A DNA stretch of 64,000 nucleotides from Lutjanus erythropterus (Eukaryota; Chordata; Actinopteri; Lutjaniformes; Lutjanidae): positions 3,627,641-3,691,640 of the forward strand of contig CM034599.1 of the NCBI GenBank assembly GCA_020091685.1, read 5' to 3'. Position 1 is the stretch's first letter. The number at the start of each line of letters is the position of its first letter. A program made the position numbers and the translations under genes. Below are positions 49,921-63,608 of the stretch, piece after piece. Below the pieces are notes generated by a model. The model ran no database searches, was not told the origin of the DNA, and saw only the letters and a program-made list of their open reading frames with translations.

Positions 49921-51180
49921 CCCCCAAAATGCACTTTTTTCGCTCTTTAACAATACATTTTCCTGTTGGCATCACAGAAATGCTGATGATCAGAGTCCTT
50001 TGTCCACTTTAATCCTTCGTCCACTCTTGCCGCAGCACTCACCGGTTTAACAAATCGCCTTTTCTCCAGGTGATGCATTCGAATTCAATCACGGCAGCCT
50101 CAGATAAGATAATGATGAGACGTGTGACTGAACGACGCTCCACCTGTCTCCTCCTCACTTCAGTCCTACTGACAGTTCTTGGCTGATAACAAAATGGCTG
50201 ACCTGTGCAATACGGCCTGTCATTACGGCTGGCTGAAGGTGGCCTGCCGTCGTGCCTCTTCGTCGTCAGTAGGACAGAACATTATTAGAGCTGTCTGGAG
50301 GTCAGACCTCTCCCCTGAGGCCTCATCACTGGCAGCACCACTGCCAACGCCGCGATGTAGTGCTACTCTGCAACTGTTGAAATCCATCAGTTGATGGAGC
50401 AGCCATCGGCCTACCTGCAGTAATTAGTTCTGGAAAAGCGTGGAGGTTGGACTTGGACTTGGAGTCATCCCACGCACCAGTGTGGCTTCTCTAATTATCT
50501 CTGCTCCCCTCTTATTTTGAGTGACAGAGGTACAGCGTTCGACTAATGCCACGGCTTGTCGAGGATGTTGCTCTCCCAGCTGCTGGTACGCCTTTATCAG
50601 CGGGGACAGCCGGGGTTGTTGTCATTGTTGACGCCAGCACCACTGCTGATGGGCTGCGCGCAGCTTTGTCTCCCTCTGTCTTCTGCCCGTCTTTGTTTAT
50701 CGGGGGATAACAGGCGTGACCTTGCGGAGTAGTACTATGTCTGTCGGTGAGGACGGGCATCAGCCCATTGTCCATAAGCCCACGAGGAACGAGCGGCGTG
50801 GCCTTCCTCTGTCGGCAAGCTGGCAAGTCATGTCCACACCGAGGGGGAGGGAGAGAAATGAGAAGTAAAGAGACATCAGGCCTTTAAGTGGGATAGTTGT
50901 GAAAGTATTCCTCGCACAGTTTTTGAGTGACACTGCCTGTATGGCTCACCTCTTTCCTCCCTAAGCCCTGTCAAAACGGGGACAAGATAAGCCTGAGCAG
51001 ACAGCAAACCTCAGTGTAGGCGTAGCACTCAGGCAGGCACCACTCCTTTAACACGTCTTTCAAGATAGGTATATTAAGATTCCTAGTTTCCGTCCTGTTT
51101 TATAGTGTCTTCAAAAACATCTCTTGAAGTTACCTTTGATGACTCAATTTTTAATGTTGTTTTTTTCATACTGAGTTGTC

Positions 51181-51731
51181 TTAAAGGGACAGTTCACTCC
51201 CAAATAAAAAATACAAATTTTTCGTCTTACCTGTAGCACTATTTATCCATGTAGATAGTAAAGCTAAAGCATTTAGCCCATCTTAGTATTAGGAGCAGTG
51301 GGCAGCGGTTGTACAGACCAACTCCAGATCCAAGCCAGCACCATGGTCAGGGTTATTAACTGGAGCATTGACCTAACATACATGTTCTTTATGGTGGGCG
51401 AAACCAAAGCCACCCTGAGGAAACCCACGCAGGCATGAGGAGGAGATGCATACACAACCCACAGCCAACAAGCGCCTCAGTGGCCTCAGTGCTCGCTCTT
51501 GGTGGAAACAATTTGGTTTATGAAAAGTGCCCTGAGATAACTTTGGTGTTCGGCTGTAGAGATGTCTGCCTTCTCTCTAATATAATGGAACTAGATGGCA
51601 CTTCAGCCTGTGGTGCTTAAAGTGCCCAAAAAACAAAACAGAAAAAAACACATTTGAAAAATCAACAGCACTGTCTTTTTCTAGTAATCCACAGGCCTTT
51701 TTGTGAGCAGTTTCATGTAGGACTGATTTTC
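51181..51731 (+). repeat. TTAAAGGGACAGTTC family, interrupted copy
   Basis: Left part 51181-51257 (TTAAAGGGACAGTTCACTCC, TCTTACCTGTAGCACTATTT). After an insert it resumes near 51541 with TTTGGTGTTCGGCTGTAGAG, then TGTCTGCCTTCTCTCTAATA, GGAACTAGATGGCACTTC and GAGCAGTTTCATGTAGGAC. A short piece of the host element is missing at the junction. Confidence 0.75.
51258..51540 (-). mobile_element. SINE-like insertion inside the repeat above
   Basis: Read in reverse it gives CATGCCTGCGTGGGTTTCCT, ACCATAAAGAACATGTATG, CTGGAGTTGGTCTGTACAAC and GCTGCCCACTGCTCCTAATA, the body and 3' region of a common fish SINE-like family whose head is seen at 49043. Its 60-61 codon frames on both strands are chance. 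Confidence 0.65.
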
Positions 51732-52165
51732 TTTGAATTGAGTCACAAATTTGATGACTTTACACTCGATTTGACGAAATCAGAAAAGACTTGGGGCTGG
51801 ACTTGGACTTTAACACTAATGACTTGTGACTTCGCCTGAACTCACCTGGAGCCTTTTGAGTGAAAATACTTCAGCCCGAAGATTAAAAAGTTAAGTTGGC
51901 CAATTCATTTGTCTTCATTCCTTAAATCAACTAAATGTTAACACTTAATTCCCAGCGACACTTAATTCCCCAGATCCACTTTGTTTGAACCAATCTGACA
52001 GCATCCAATGAGCTTGCAGGAGAGAAACATGAAGAACTCAGTCGCCTCCAGCTTCAGTTGGAAAAATGATACCAAACATAATTTTGTTTGTAACTTTGTA
52101 AATCAATGAGGCTGGATACTCTGAGGCTGTTACATTATGAATTGTTTAGGATTCAAAACTCAAAG

Positions 52166-52207
52166 GTTAGGGGGTGGAGAGTGGACGTACGACATGCAGC
52201 AAAGGGA
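52166..52207 (+). repeat. Fragment of the teleost tRNA-like repeat
   Basis: GACATGCAGCAAAGGGACTC with GATAGAATCAAAC matches the middle of the family seen at 49772. Confidence 0.4.
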
Positions 52208-52449
52208 CTCAGGATAGAATCAAACTAAATAATCACTTGGTCCCACCTCTGCTTTGCACCAAACTACACCCACCGACTGTGTCACTGTGCAGAAGGAAGC
52301 CTGCCTCTACTCTGCAGCTCAGCTGAAGAGGACGCCGTTGATGTTTACATCACTCGCTGTCACAAGCAGGAGCCTCTCGTCCGTGAGTCGGTGTGCGCTT
52401 CCTTCTGTGCAGTGATACAGTTGGTGGGTGTGGATTTATCGGAGGAAAA

Positions 52450-52557
52450 TAGGTCTCACATGAAACTGCTCACAACAAGGTTTGGTCATGATAAACGCAT
52501 TGTTGCTGAATTTTGAAATCCATTTTTTTTTTATCTTTGAGCGCCACAAGCTGGCTA
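52450..52557 (-). repeat. TTAAAGGGACAGTTC family fragment
   Basis: CATGAAACTGCTCACAACAA, and TTTATCTTTGAGCGCCACAA followed by GCTGGC, match the interior of the copy at 36295. Confidence 0.5.
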
Positions 52558-53236
52558 CAACTTCTAGTGGCCAGAAGAAGTATAAAAAGCAAGGAAGTCC
52601 ACATTTGGAGGAGATGGAGTGGATAGATGGCTCAAAGACAGGACAGGAGTTTTGTTGTGTGTATGACTTCTGTCGCGTCACATGCAACACTTTTATTAAC
52701 CCCAATCATGATCTTTTAAATAAACTCCCCAATTTTCCCCTGTTTAATTCACTGGCGGTTGTGAAATAGCAACAAAGACTTAAGTTAATTGTCATTAACG
52801 TCTATAAAATTTGAGAAAATAGTGATAAATGTTCATTCCAGTTTTTCAAACCCCAAGGTGATGTCTTTTTAAATGTCTTGTTTTGTCAATCCAACACCAG
52901 ATATATTCAGTACAGAAAAGCTGGAAACCTCCATATTTGAGGGACTGAAAACAGCATTTTCTGCCATTTTGCATGAAAAATTAAAATGATTTATTGATTA
53001 TCAAAATATTTCAAATTCTTTTTTTACTTGGCATTTTACTTGCCCCGGCAATCTTTATTGTTTGCCCTGCCCAAGTAGTCTTTATGACTAAAACTGACAA
53101 AACAGTATATTACACTACATGTGCAATGTCACATGACTTACGTTATGTAGTTCCCTAGCCTGTAATGTATATGTCATTTTGGGAGTTATGGCAGTTGATC
53201 ATCATTGTCGTGTCATGTAGGTATCAGGATGTGAGG

Positions 53237-53323
53237 CACCAAAACTATCTGGATGGATAAATAGTATTACAGATGGGAGGAAATGTATATATTTTGGATT
53301 TTGGGGTGTGCTGTCCCTTTAAA
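53237..53323 (-). repeat. TTAAAGGGACAGTTC family, terminal fragment
   Basis: CACCAAAACTATCTGGATGG, AATAGTATTACAGATGGGAG and GGTGTGCTGTCCCTTTAAA form the family's end in reverse. Confidence 0.65.
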
Positions 53324-54625
53324 CTGTGAGCGTTTACTCTGTTTACTGTAAAACAAGCAGCTGTACCTGATTTCCCTACAAGATCCAGACAATAAAAAAA
53401 CCAATCAGTTGTTGTCAGACGGCGCTGTTTCTGTATATACAGAAGCGGCGCTGCCTATTTCTGTCCAAATGACCTTCGTCATGTTCTTGTAGCAGAAAAT
53501 GAAATGCAGCAAAACGCCAAACAAAAACAGCACACGATCCACGGGGCACAACAAAAATAAGCATGACACACACATTAATATGCAGCATCTCCTCTGAAGT
53601 CAGAAGTGGGCTTGAAAGTGAATGAAGCGGAAAGAAGAATTGCTTTGTGAAGCAGGTTGTTCTCGCCGCCGAGTGTGATTTGTTTATTAGATTAACCTTA
53701 GATTAGATTTTGAGATGGCTGCATAAGCACCGGCACATCTGATTTATGCCTGAGCTGAAATGGTCGGACTTCACTATCAGCTTGTTTTACTCCTGAATCC
53801 ATTACACCTGACGAACACCTGCATGTATAAAAGTCTTCATAAATATACTGTTTAAACGCTGATTCAGTCAATACGTGTGAGCGTACTCCTGTAACTTCAG
53901 CGCCATTTGTCGACTCATTAGCCGTGAATGTCAAATAACAAATTCCATTTACGCTCAAAACACTCACAATATGATTCAAAAGGATTTATCCAAAGCAGTC
54001 AGTGGTGGGAAACTTTCAATTACTGCCATGGGAATAAATTGGAAGATGGAGAGTGAAATCATTGGCAGGTGCTTTTCTCCTCTGCATTTAATATGCAAAT
54101 GAGCAGAGAGGGTTTAATTCACGAGAGGGAGCAGGAATTTAAAAGAAAAATAAATGTTTGATCAGGAATTCATGAATCACAAACCTTGTTAGTCTGTTGT
54201 TTGTGAGCAAGAGCTGCGTCTGATGCAGCTGTTAGTTCTTTTGTTTATGTGCGAATTCGAAGGTTGGCCCTTAATTAGCCCGAGCGTGGACTCAGGTAAC
54301 CCTCACTGACGAGGCTCCGCATGTTTAATGAAACTAAAAATATTATTAACCACAGGGACTCAGATATCCTCCTCCTCACTGGGGAATTTGGTGCAGCGTT
54401 CCACTGCATGTGTGGAAAATTACATAAAAGTCATAAGTGGAGGAGTTAGCGTTCATGAATATGCATTAAATGTGTCATGTAAGGCCCGCTTAGGCACAAC
54501 TGATCTGCTATTTTAATCTGGTGTTACAAGCGTCTCCAAAATAGTTTTAAAAATGAAACTTTTAAAATAGGATTCAGAGATGTGTGAGCAGCGCTGCAGT
54601 GTGTAAAGAACAAACAGCTGATCTG

Positions 54626-54795
54626 CACTCTTAGAAATAAAGGTGCTTTTTTTCTACCCGGAACCTGATATAAAGGATTGCACCTGGAACCATCTGTGAG
54701 AGGTTTCACTCAGAACCACAGAGGAACCTTCTATGGTGTAATGGTACAACCCAGAACCCTCTCTGGGTCTCTGGATCCAGAACCTTTCCACATGT
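54626..54795 (+). mobile_element. GGTTCT element, copy 4 (truncated)
   Basis: The left end CACTCTTAGAAATAAAGGTGC is intact. About 170 bp of GAACC-rich interior follows (CCGGAACCTGATATAAAGG, CAGAACCCTCTCTGGGTCTC), then similarity stops. The internal ATAAAACC units and the right end are missing. Confidence 0.7.
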
Positions 54796-57251
54796 ATAAC
54801 TGTATTCACTGATTTTGGTGGAACTGGATCATATTTTATGGAGAAAATATTTTCTGTTTTTCCCTCTGATGTCCTCTGGCTGCTCAGCTTCAACTCTCGG
54901 TTGGACAGATGACTCTGGCTTATTTGTTGCTAAATTAGCTAACTGTGACTGTTAGCTGCTGTTGGCAGGAAACAGAACCAGGCTCAACAGTCTCCTGAGA
55001 CAGGGGGTCTCGACCGCAAGCGAGTCAGACGTGTTTTTCACGTTCACGTCTCACACAGTAGAAATGCTTCCATTTTTCTTTGGTACAGCTGTCTGCACCA
55101 GCTCTGTTCGTGTCACATCCCAGTTGCATCTGATCGGCATAAACGCGAGCTGAAGCGTTTATTTAGACTTCAAGTCTGTTTTTTCGACAATATACGCATA
55201 AACACAAGGTTGGAGCACACTGAAAGCATACATTTTGTACATTTTTCTGCAACATTTTCGAATGCAAACTTTACATTTACTGCTACTAGGCAACTTCACT
55301 CCTAACCTGCTCTGATCACCAACACCTGCATGTCCTGTATGAAGTGCTTATGCATCGTGTCGATCAAAAATAGATCAGATGAAAACTGCAGACTGCACAG
55401 AAAGTTTGGCTGCTCATTTGCTGCTGAATTGCGTGGACAAATCGAAGCCTGTACAGACACGATTCAGGGCGGTGTGAACGCTGTCATTACGCGAGAAGGA
55501 TGCTGATGTGACGTTTGCAGTCTAGACCAGGGGTTAGTCCCACAAGCCACAGAGGTCAAGTGGTTGTTTGTGTGTGTGAACAGATGCATACAAGGATGCA
55601 TCTGCCTACGTACGTCACAGTAGCTGGTCGCTTGTTTAAATATTGGTGGTTATTGTCAGTACTGGTATATTACAACACCTCTACTATGTGCACTGATCCT
55701 AAGACTCTATGCACTTGTCTCTTGCAATTAAACTGATCAGATAAATTAAACTAACTGCTTTGCACCAATTACTGTTTAACATTTGAATAATATTCTGGTG
55801 TGTTGTTTGGTCACTGCTAATCAAATCTGATCAAATCACACCCACACAGTCCTGAAGAAGCATCACTTGTTGCTGTTGTTGAATCCTGGATTTTCGTTTC
55901 TTTTTTTTTTTTAAGTGATTGACAGTAGAATAATGTCGTCTAATTGTCTGTCACTCAGCTGCATGTGAAGTCTGTCCTGCCAGCGAAGATCTTAAGCCCT
56001 TAACTCTTAAATCTCCCTGTACTCTTTGGCTTTTCTCCGGAGCGTGCAGCTAACATCTTTATTCCCACGACTTCGCATGCAGTAAGATTTCTCCGGGGAT
56101 TCAGACAGAACGAGACAGGCGGAGCGGATAATCACAAGGAAAACAGTTTAAGAGATTAATTTATTCTTCTCCCCTTCATCATGACCGCAACCTTTACTAG
56201 TGTGCATGTATGTGCAGAGGGAGAGACGGAGGAACAAATGCAGATGATTAGACAGTGTAAATCTACAGTGCAGTATATGATTAGTAGTTTTGTTGACAAA
56301 GCATTTTTCTGTTTGCAGGGGTTCAGACTGTGTGTGTGAAGAGCTGTAACGGCATTTATTCTCCCAGATCAACCGTTCAAACGTTGCTTTCTCAACATCT
56401 CAGGGTGCTTTCTCTGTTGTTTTTGTAAAGTTGTTTATTGAAGCAAAATAAAAAAAACAACAGTTATGGGAAAAATCTAATGATATTGCAGCTGTATTGT
56501 AACCATTTAAGCCCAGTTTGTCATACTCAAAGCAATTTTCCTGGTGAGAAAGAGCTGAGCCTCTGCTGGCTGATTTGTTGCCTAAAGTAATAAAATTAGA
56601 TTTGCAGCATCAGAGCAATCAGGGAGGCTATTAAGTAAAGCAGTAAGGAGGTGTGTGTTCATTCACAGTTCAGACTGGCCGCTGCAAAATGGTGAAGGAG
56701 AGACAGTGAGAAAGAATAATGATGGCGATACTCTTGATTGATCCTCTCTTAGTGGTCTCATCAACAACAATGCATCATTAGTGTGTGTGAGTGGTGTGTG
56801 TGTTTGACAGAGAGCAGTTTAATTAAAACGCTGCTGAAGATACCACAAACCACACATCAATACAGAGCTGTTTTCTCCTCTCATCAAAATATATATTTAT
56901 TACACAGCTTTGTTAAATACTCGATTCTGATTGGTCAATTACAGCATTGTAAGGTTTCTGTATAGCAGACCATTACTGTAGACGCAGTTGAGAGATGCAG
57001 TAAAATCATTATTAAATCACTAAAATTAGTTTTTAATTTATTTTGTGTGAAATTATTATTATTTTTTATACATAACCAAAAAACTCCACTTCACTCTGGG
57101 GTCCTGCATCGTCCTGTCAGGATTTATTTCACAATAATAACCTGCTCACTGTGCGTTATCGCTTGCTTTGCAAGTACAGTATGAACATATGCCAGAATTA
57201 TTTTAGGTTCTGTTTGTTCTCAACTGCAATGTAGACATAAGTGCCAATATA

Positions 57252-57441
57252 TTTAAAGGGATAGTTCAGGGTTTTTGAAGTGGGGTTGTATGAGGTGTCC
57301 ATAGTCGGTGTGTTACCTAGAGCAGATGGAGGTCAACGCCCTCAGTTTGGAGAAACAGCAGGAGTAGGATGCTAAGTAATGTACCGCTGTGGACAGGGTC
57401 AGCAGCAAAACATATTTTAACCACGTAAAAAAAAAAAACCT
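57252..57441 (+). repeat. TTAAAGGGATAGTTC family (subtype 2), forward copy
   Basis: TTAAAGGGATAGTTCAGGGT, TTTGAAGTGGGGTTGTATGA, GTACCGCTGTGGACAGGGTC and CAGCAAAACATATTTTAACC. It is the best-kept copy of this subtype. Confidence 0.78.
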
Positions 57442-57962
57442 GGCTCCAGGATAAAATGACTGGGGGTGTACAAGTATCTACAGTACGAACAGAAACACTA
57501 ATGAAAAGGAGTAGGTGTTACAGGTCAGCGCGTTCTGGACTCTGATGAACAGATTATGCTGAAACACAACTGGAAAAAGTTAAAAACAGTCAAGTGAACA
57601 CACCGTGTCACTTCTTTTCAGCAACAGTTTGCTTTATGAGTTAAAATGACACCAGTGATACCAGATCATAGTGCTGTTGCTCACACATTGCAGTGAAAAC
57701 GCCATTATGTCGACAGTGTTGCACATACATGAACCAGAATAGAGCTGTGGCCACCACAGACGCGTGACCTGATACCTTGCACTTGGCATTTATTAGTCAA
57801 AGTTTGACTGAGAGTGAAAACTAAACTGAGACATCAATGCATGCTTCTGCACCTTCGTAGAACTAGGCCTGCATCAGACAGCCTTTTGCAACACAAAACC
57901 ACTGATATATATGGCTTCCTCGCTTGGTTAGTGTTTTTGTGTTATTGTCTGACTTTGGTATT

Positions 57963-58134
57963 TTAAAGGATTAGTTTGGATTTATTTAGCTTCCTTCCTT
58001 AGCTTCCTACACCAGTGTTCCTGCTGCTTCTCCAATCTGGGTGCATGCCGCTCCATCTACTGTACTGTACACTGACTATGGAAATATGCCTCCAAACAAC
58101 CCCACTTCAAAAAACAAACAAACTATACCTTTAA
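57963..58134 (+). repeat. TTAAAGGGATAGTTC family (subtype 2), short copy with both ends
   Basis: About 172 bp between TTAAAGGATTAGTTTGGATT and ACAAACTATACCTTTAA. Interior words CTGACTATGGAAATATGCCT and ACAACCCCACTTCAAAAA match the reverse of the left end, so this looks like two ends joined after internal loss. Confidence 0.65.
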
Positions 58135-58272
58135 TTTAACATACATTAATGCACTTTCTGTGATGTTTTCATCAAAGTAGCACACATAATGAACAAGACT
58201 AATAGCCTATGTCACCATTCAACATGCACAAAGCGCTAACACTAAATGTGTACAGAATAATGTTCTGTGTAG

Positions 58273-58660
58273 CCTGTTAGCATGCTAAAATTTAATAATT
58301 AGCACTAAATACAAAGTACGGCTGAGGCTGATGGGAATGTCTTGCATAGTTTGCAGGAATTTGGTCAGACAGTAATATTGGACAAATTCAAACTCTGACC
58401 CGATGATGGTGCGAGATGAAAAGTCAGAGGATGATCAAAGTTATTGCAGTTTATCCTGAGGTCTGCATGAATGTGTGTACCAACATTTCAGGGCAATTCA
58501 TCCAATAACTGTCAAGATATTTTACTCAAAACCACAAATTCCAACCTCACTGTGGCACCACTGGAAAGTCTTTGGAGATCACCAAAGTTATTAAGATTCA
58601 TCCTCTGGGGATCATGAATGTTTGCACCAAATTCCAGTAATCTATCCAATAATTACTGCT
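58273..58660 (+). repeat. Teleost repeat ending close to exon D
   Basis: CCTGTTAGCATGCTAAAATTT, GGCTGAGGCTGATGGGAATG, GATGAAAAGTCAGAGGATGA and TCATCCTCTGGGGATCATGA are wording of a common fish repeat with an internal tandem unit (the ATCA-CAAAGTTATT block occurs twice, near 58433 and 58578). It ends about 80 bp before the exon D acceptor. Confidence 0.65.
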
Positions 58661-58701
58661 GTTCGCTTGGCTCAGAAAGGCTGGATTTGCCGCCAGTTTG
58701 A

Positions 58702-59082
<381 letters not shown>

Positions 59083-59261
59083 TAGTGCTGATTAAGACTA
59101 CTGTCAGTTTACTGCATCTTATTTTCCAAGTGTTGGTCATCATTTCTCCCTTCGTTTAACAAGTAAAAGATCTAAGAATGTTCTGTGCGCGCAGAAGGTT
59201 TTTCTCTCAAATTGTGAAAAAAAATCTGTTAAAATCTGTCTTATTGAGCCTGACGGCTCTG

Positions 59262-59574
59262 CAGGGCTGAACAATAGAAAATATCTAATTGCATTTATTT
59301 TGACTGATACTGCAATTGCGATATGATTAGCAATATTAAAGTCACTGTTTTTGGAGTGATTTTTTTTTTTTTTTGCAGGAATCCGTACCAAATACCATTT
59401 TTAAATCTGAAAAATCTGATTTGTAGGACAGGACACGTCTGGTTCACAGCATTTATTAATTTAAAAGTTTTTCGACACATTTAGCCTTGAACAAATGTTG
59501 CACCTCTTGCGATTTGAAAACCACAGAAAACCACATTGCAATGTCGATAAAATTTTGATTTATCATGCAGCCCT
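59262..59574. mobile_element. Non-autonomous element with CAGGGCTG ends
   Basis: Starts CAGGGCTGAACAATAGAAAA and ends TTTATCATGCAGCCCTACAG; the ends are imperfect inverted repeats. The interior has TGCAATTGCGATATGATTAG, GTTGCACCTCTTGCGATTTG and ATTGCAATGTCGATAAAATT, typical of a widespread AT-rich fish DNA element. About 313 bp, non-coding. Confidence 0.65.
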
Positions 59575-61525
59575 ACAGGCGTTGCAGAATTAAAGACACT
59601 CCCAAATGTGCAGTTTTATTTTATAAAGACATTTGTTAGGCACTGAACTATAGACTCGCTTTATAAATGTCTTTTTCCAAGATAAAACTTGATGTATGTT
59701 CACCAAGTTGAGATCTAGGAATTGAAGAGAAAATTATTTGGAAGACAAAACAAGGATGGACTGTAAAATTATTACTTTACCTGTCACTGTAAACATCTGT
59801 CACAGTTTACAGACTGACTTCCTGGTTCAGCTTTTACCTGCTGTACTTGTTTTTTCACATGCACAGTTTACCTGTGCAGTGAGGGATTTCTGCTGACACA
59901 ACAAACTGGTTCAGATAATTCATCCACATGGAGCTGAAGAGGTTCATGATGCAGGTGTCAGGGAGCGCTTGTTAACTTTACTGCTGCACTTGTTGCCAGT
60001 TCTTCCCAAATTAAAACTTCACACGAACCCTGTTATTTCTCGTCTCAGTTTGGGTCCAGCAGACACTTGTCCCTGTCCCTGTCTGTTCTGTGTGAGCAGC
60101 CAGCGGAGGGTCCAGTAACAGCTTGTGATAACAGTGAAGTCATTCTACCATCTGTCAGAAGCTCTTGAAGCTTCAGTCGTATTTGAGTTGGAACATTCAT
60201 GTTTGTTATAGACAACAAGTGTCACTCAAAGAGTAAAGCATATAATTTACCATTGACAAACTGTGCAATGAAAATATGAATTAAAGTTTTTTTACAAATT
60301 AATTCATTAATGTATAAATAAATAGACATTTCCATTTAGCCTGGAAAAGACAGCTCTGGTATGAGGCGAGTGCAGCTAACCAATCATAGAAGTTGCTAAT
60401 TTTCATTGTTTTACCTTGTTTTACCCGCACGCAGCTGAAAGTGTCAAGAAAAGGCTAAATGACTCAGCAAATCAAATAGCTAATAGGAAAAGAAAGAGCA
60501 GTGAGGAAATGGGAAGGCAAATGGGAAAGGAAATTGCTCTTTTTAAATGCCTGATTAAAATCTGTAGTCTTCATTCAATTTGTGAATCCAGTTATTTGTT
60601 TCTCTTTTTAAACTGCATTTTCAGATCAGGACTGTTACGGTATCATATTTTCACTAAATGATAATGATGGGCAAAATAATTCGCAGTATCGATATGATTG
60701 TGATTTCCAGAGAGAAAAAAGAAATGCTATCAGTCAAATGCATCTGCAGCTTTGTTTATTGTGGATTTTGTGTTTTTGTGGGAAAAGAATTACACTAATA
60801 ATACAAGTGTAGGGAGGCCAATTTTTATTTATTAATTAGTTAATAATTATTGAATGGCTTTATTACTATTTCAGTGACATTTGTGGTCCTCCATAGATCG
60901 TTTCTGATCTTGTGACATCAAGTTATTGTGCAGATTTTCTCCCCAAAATCTGATTGTGGATTGTGGAGGACAGTGATGAAGCCTCGAGTCTGGCGTTATG
61001 GGGGTCACCATCTTGGTTTTTTGCAACCAGATCATGTGCAGAAACGTTGTGAGTGTGGAGCTGGTGGATGACGTATTACGAATTGAGCGGTGCCTGGTTT
61101 GTCCATTCAGCAGGAATTAAGTTTCTTGCATCACAGTTAACCAGTCTAAATAATCTAAAATGTGTTTCTTAAAACATTTAAGGCGAGAAACAGGCCATGC
61201 AGTAACAGAATATTGATCAACACTGCATAGTTTGACAGTTTGATCTGAGTTTGTGAGGCTTTGTCGGAAACCAGAAATGCAAGAGTGGCCAACTGTTCAG
61301 TCTTTTTCATATTACAGATAACGGTACATGAGAACATTTTAGGCGAGAAATATGCAATTTAGCAACATAATCATAACTCATATTTGATCAGCATTGGCTA
61401 GTTTCACTGATCTTATAACTTCGACGTGGGCCGTGGGAAAGCAGAACCGTGGTCTCTGCAGTATTTGATTGTTGTTTGTGCTTAATATGTGACCATTTAT
61501 TTGGTTGGCTTCACTTCCTGTGTTG

Positions 61526-61730
61526 CTTTATGCTCTTTTTAAGGTTTACTATTAGAAGGTAGGTAAGCTCAATTTCTGTGAATTATTAACATTTAAATAC
61601 TCAGCGGTCTTTCAAGTGGACAGACTGTTAAACCAAACTTCAGTCTAAAATCAGGTGTTTTATGATCATCTGTCACTAAGACTCATTTCTGACTCACTTT
61701 GATCTACAGGCACGATCGACACTCATGTCC
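61526..61730 (+). repeat. Dispersed repeat, copy shared with 25.4 kb
   Basis: Contains GGTAGGTAAGCTCAATTTCT, AGACTGTTAAACCAAACTTC, AAAATCAGGTGTTTTATG and CTTTGATCTACAGGCACGAT in the same order as 25379-25630. Confidence 0.6.
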
Positions 61731-63584
61731 TTTACTCAACAACATCCTTAACTAACCTGTGATGAAGTGTTTGCCACAGACATACACCACACACACTGAC
61801 TGACCGAGCGTTTTTCACCCCATGACAGGAAAGTGAAAAGACAGCCTTCAAAAACTGTTGTGTTTATGTGTGAATTACTTCAAAAGTAGAATCAGTCTAT
61901 ATTAAATATATATTTTCAATTACATAATTTATTTCAAATAATATATCAAAGTCGACAATTTGATTTTCAGATAAAACGTTTAGTTTGACACCCTAAAGCG
62001 AACCCTGCTTTACTGTCTATTTTACTCTAATTGGGACCATTATTTATCAAATTAACGTCATGCTGCATTGAAGAAGACATGAAGCAAATGATTGAGATCA
62101 TAAACTCATTAGTAAACTGTTTATTGAGGTCATAAATCAAGTAAGAAGTGGGCTTATTTTTCCATACAGTCAGACTTCTTTGTGAAGCCAGTGGAGTCGC
62201 CCCCTGCTGGTCAGTGTGTGTGTCAGCATGGTTGTATGTCAGATTTGTCCTCTTTGATGGAGACAGACTGAAATGATGAATTTTTCTCGATGTAACAACA
62301 CTGATCCTTTGCTCAGCATTGAATAATTGCTCACTTGACTGGCCGTGGGATTTGGGCTCCTAATATCTAAATAACGATTCAGTTTTCTTATGTTATGCCT
62401 TTATACTGGCGACGACCTTGGGAATTTCTGTAGACCACCAGTCATATTAGAGTGGCTGCTTTCACCTAAAAAACATTATGCAAGAGCAAAGTACCCAGAT
62501 GAGTTTCTCTCATCGATTGGCTTTATTTTTCAGACCTGGAACCTCTGTTCAGTGTTAAAAGCAGTGCAGAGAGCACTGTGATCTTGGCAAAGGTGTTTTC
62601 TATCGTTTATTCTCAAAAATAATATGGTAATCATTTTATTAATGTCAAATTGGAAACATTCAGATTTGTTTGATAAATTAAAAAAATGTATCAAAGCACC
62701 ATGAAGTAGACTTTACTCAGCTTCACTATTCTGTCACCACAAATTCATGTTAGAATAATAATCTGCGGAAACATGAAGAGATTCCAGTAACAAAAGCAGA
62801 TCCCTCTGCCGCTGCCACGGTTTGACTAGTACCTCCTTTTGTCGAGTGCAGACAGGTGCTTTCTGGTGTGTCACAGCCTGCGCCGCAGCCTCTCAGCAGT
62901 GAGTGCGTCCTCCCCCATCGGCCCTTTTGGTTTGTCAGGCTCTTCAGGCTAACTGGATGAATAGCAGCCTCCTAATGACATCTGTGTGAGTGGGATTCAT
63001 CCGCTCCCCGCCGTCGAGGTCTCATCTGCCTCTGTGTGTGTGTGTGAGCAGAGATGTGTCTTTACCTTCACAAAAAAAACATCCACGCTCTCACGAAACG
63101 AGCACGAAGGTCTGACAGCGGTGACGACCTCAGCCTGCAGACTGCTGCATGAGGAGACGTTTATGAAGATATGCATGCAGAGAAAGTCACACAGCATTTA
63201 TCATAAATATTGTTAGACTTCCTGCTTCTGTTTTGAGGTTAAAGTGTGCCTTTCCTCTGCATTAGCAGTATTAATCAAAGGGAATGGATCCTTACCTACA
63301 GGAGGTATGGGCTGGATGGCAGCCAAGTGCAGTTGTTGTTTGATCTACAGAGCCTGAGAAAAGAGATAAAATAAAAAGTAGCTTCTGTGTATCATTTTGC
63401 ATACGGCACACGGGCTTGTGAGCCTTTTATGTTAGATGAAACACTTGGAAAGACATTTTCTTAAATCACCTATAACTCGTGGTAATCCGCTTTTTTCATG
63501 TTGGTGACATCTTCACTGCTAAGTGCTTATTGATGTGATGCTTCTGCATCCCACTCGCCAGGAGTCACTTGTCAATCATCAAGC

Positions 63585-63608
63585 AGTGTGTGTGTGTGTG
63601 TGTGTGTG
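63585..63608. repeat. GT microsatellite
   Basis: Twelve GT units. Confidence 0.93.
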
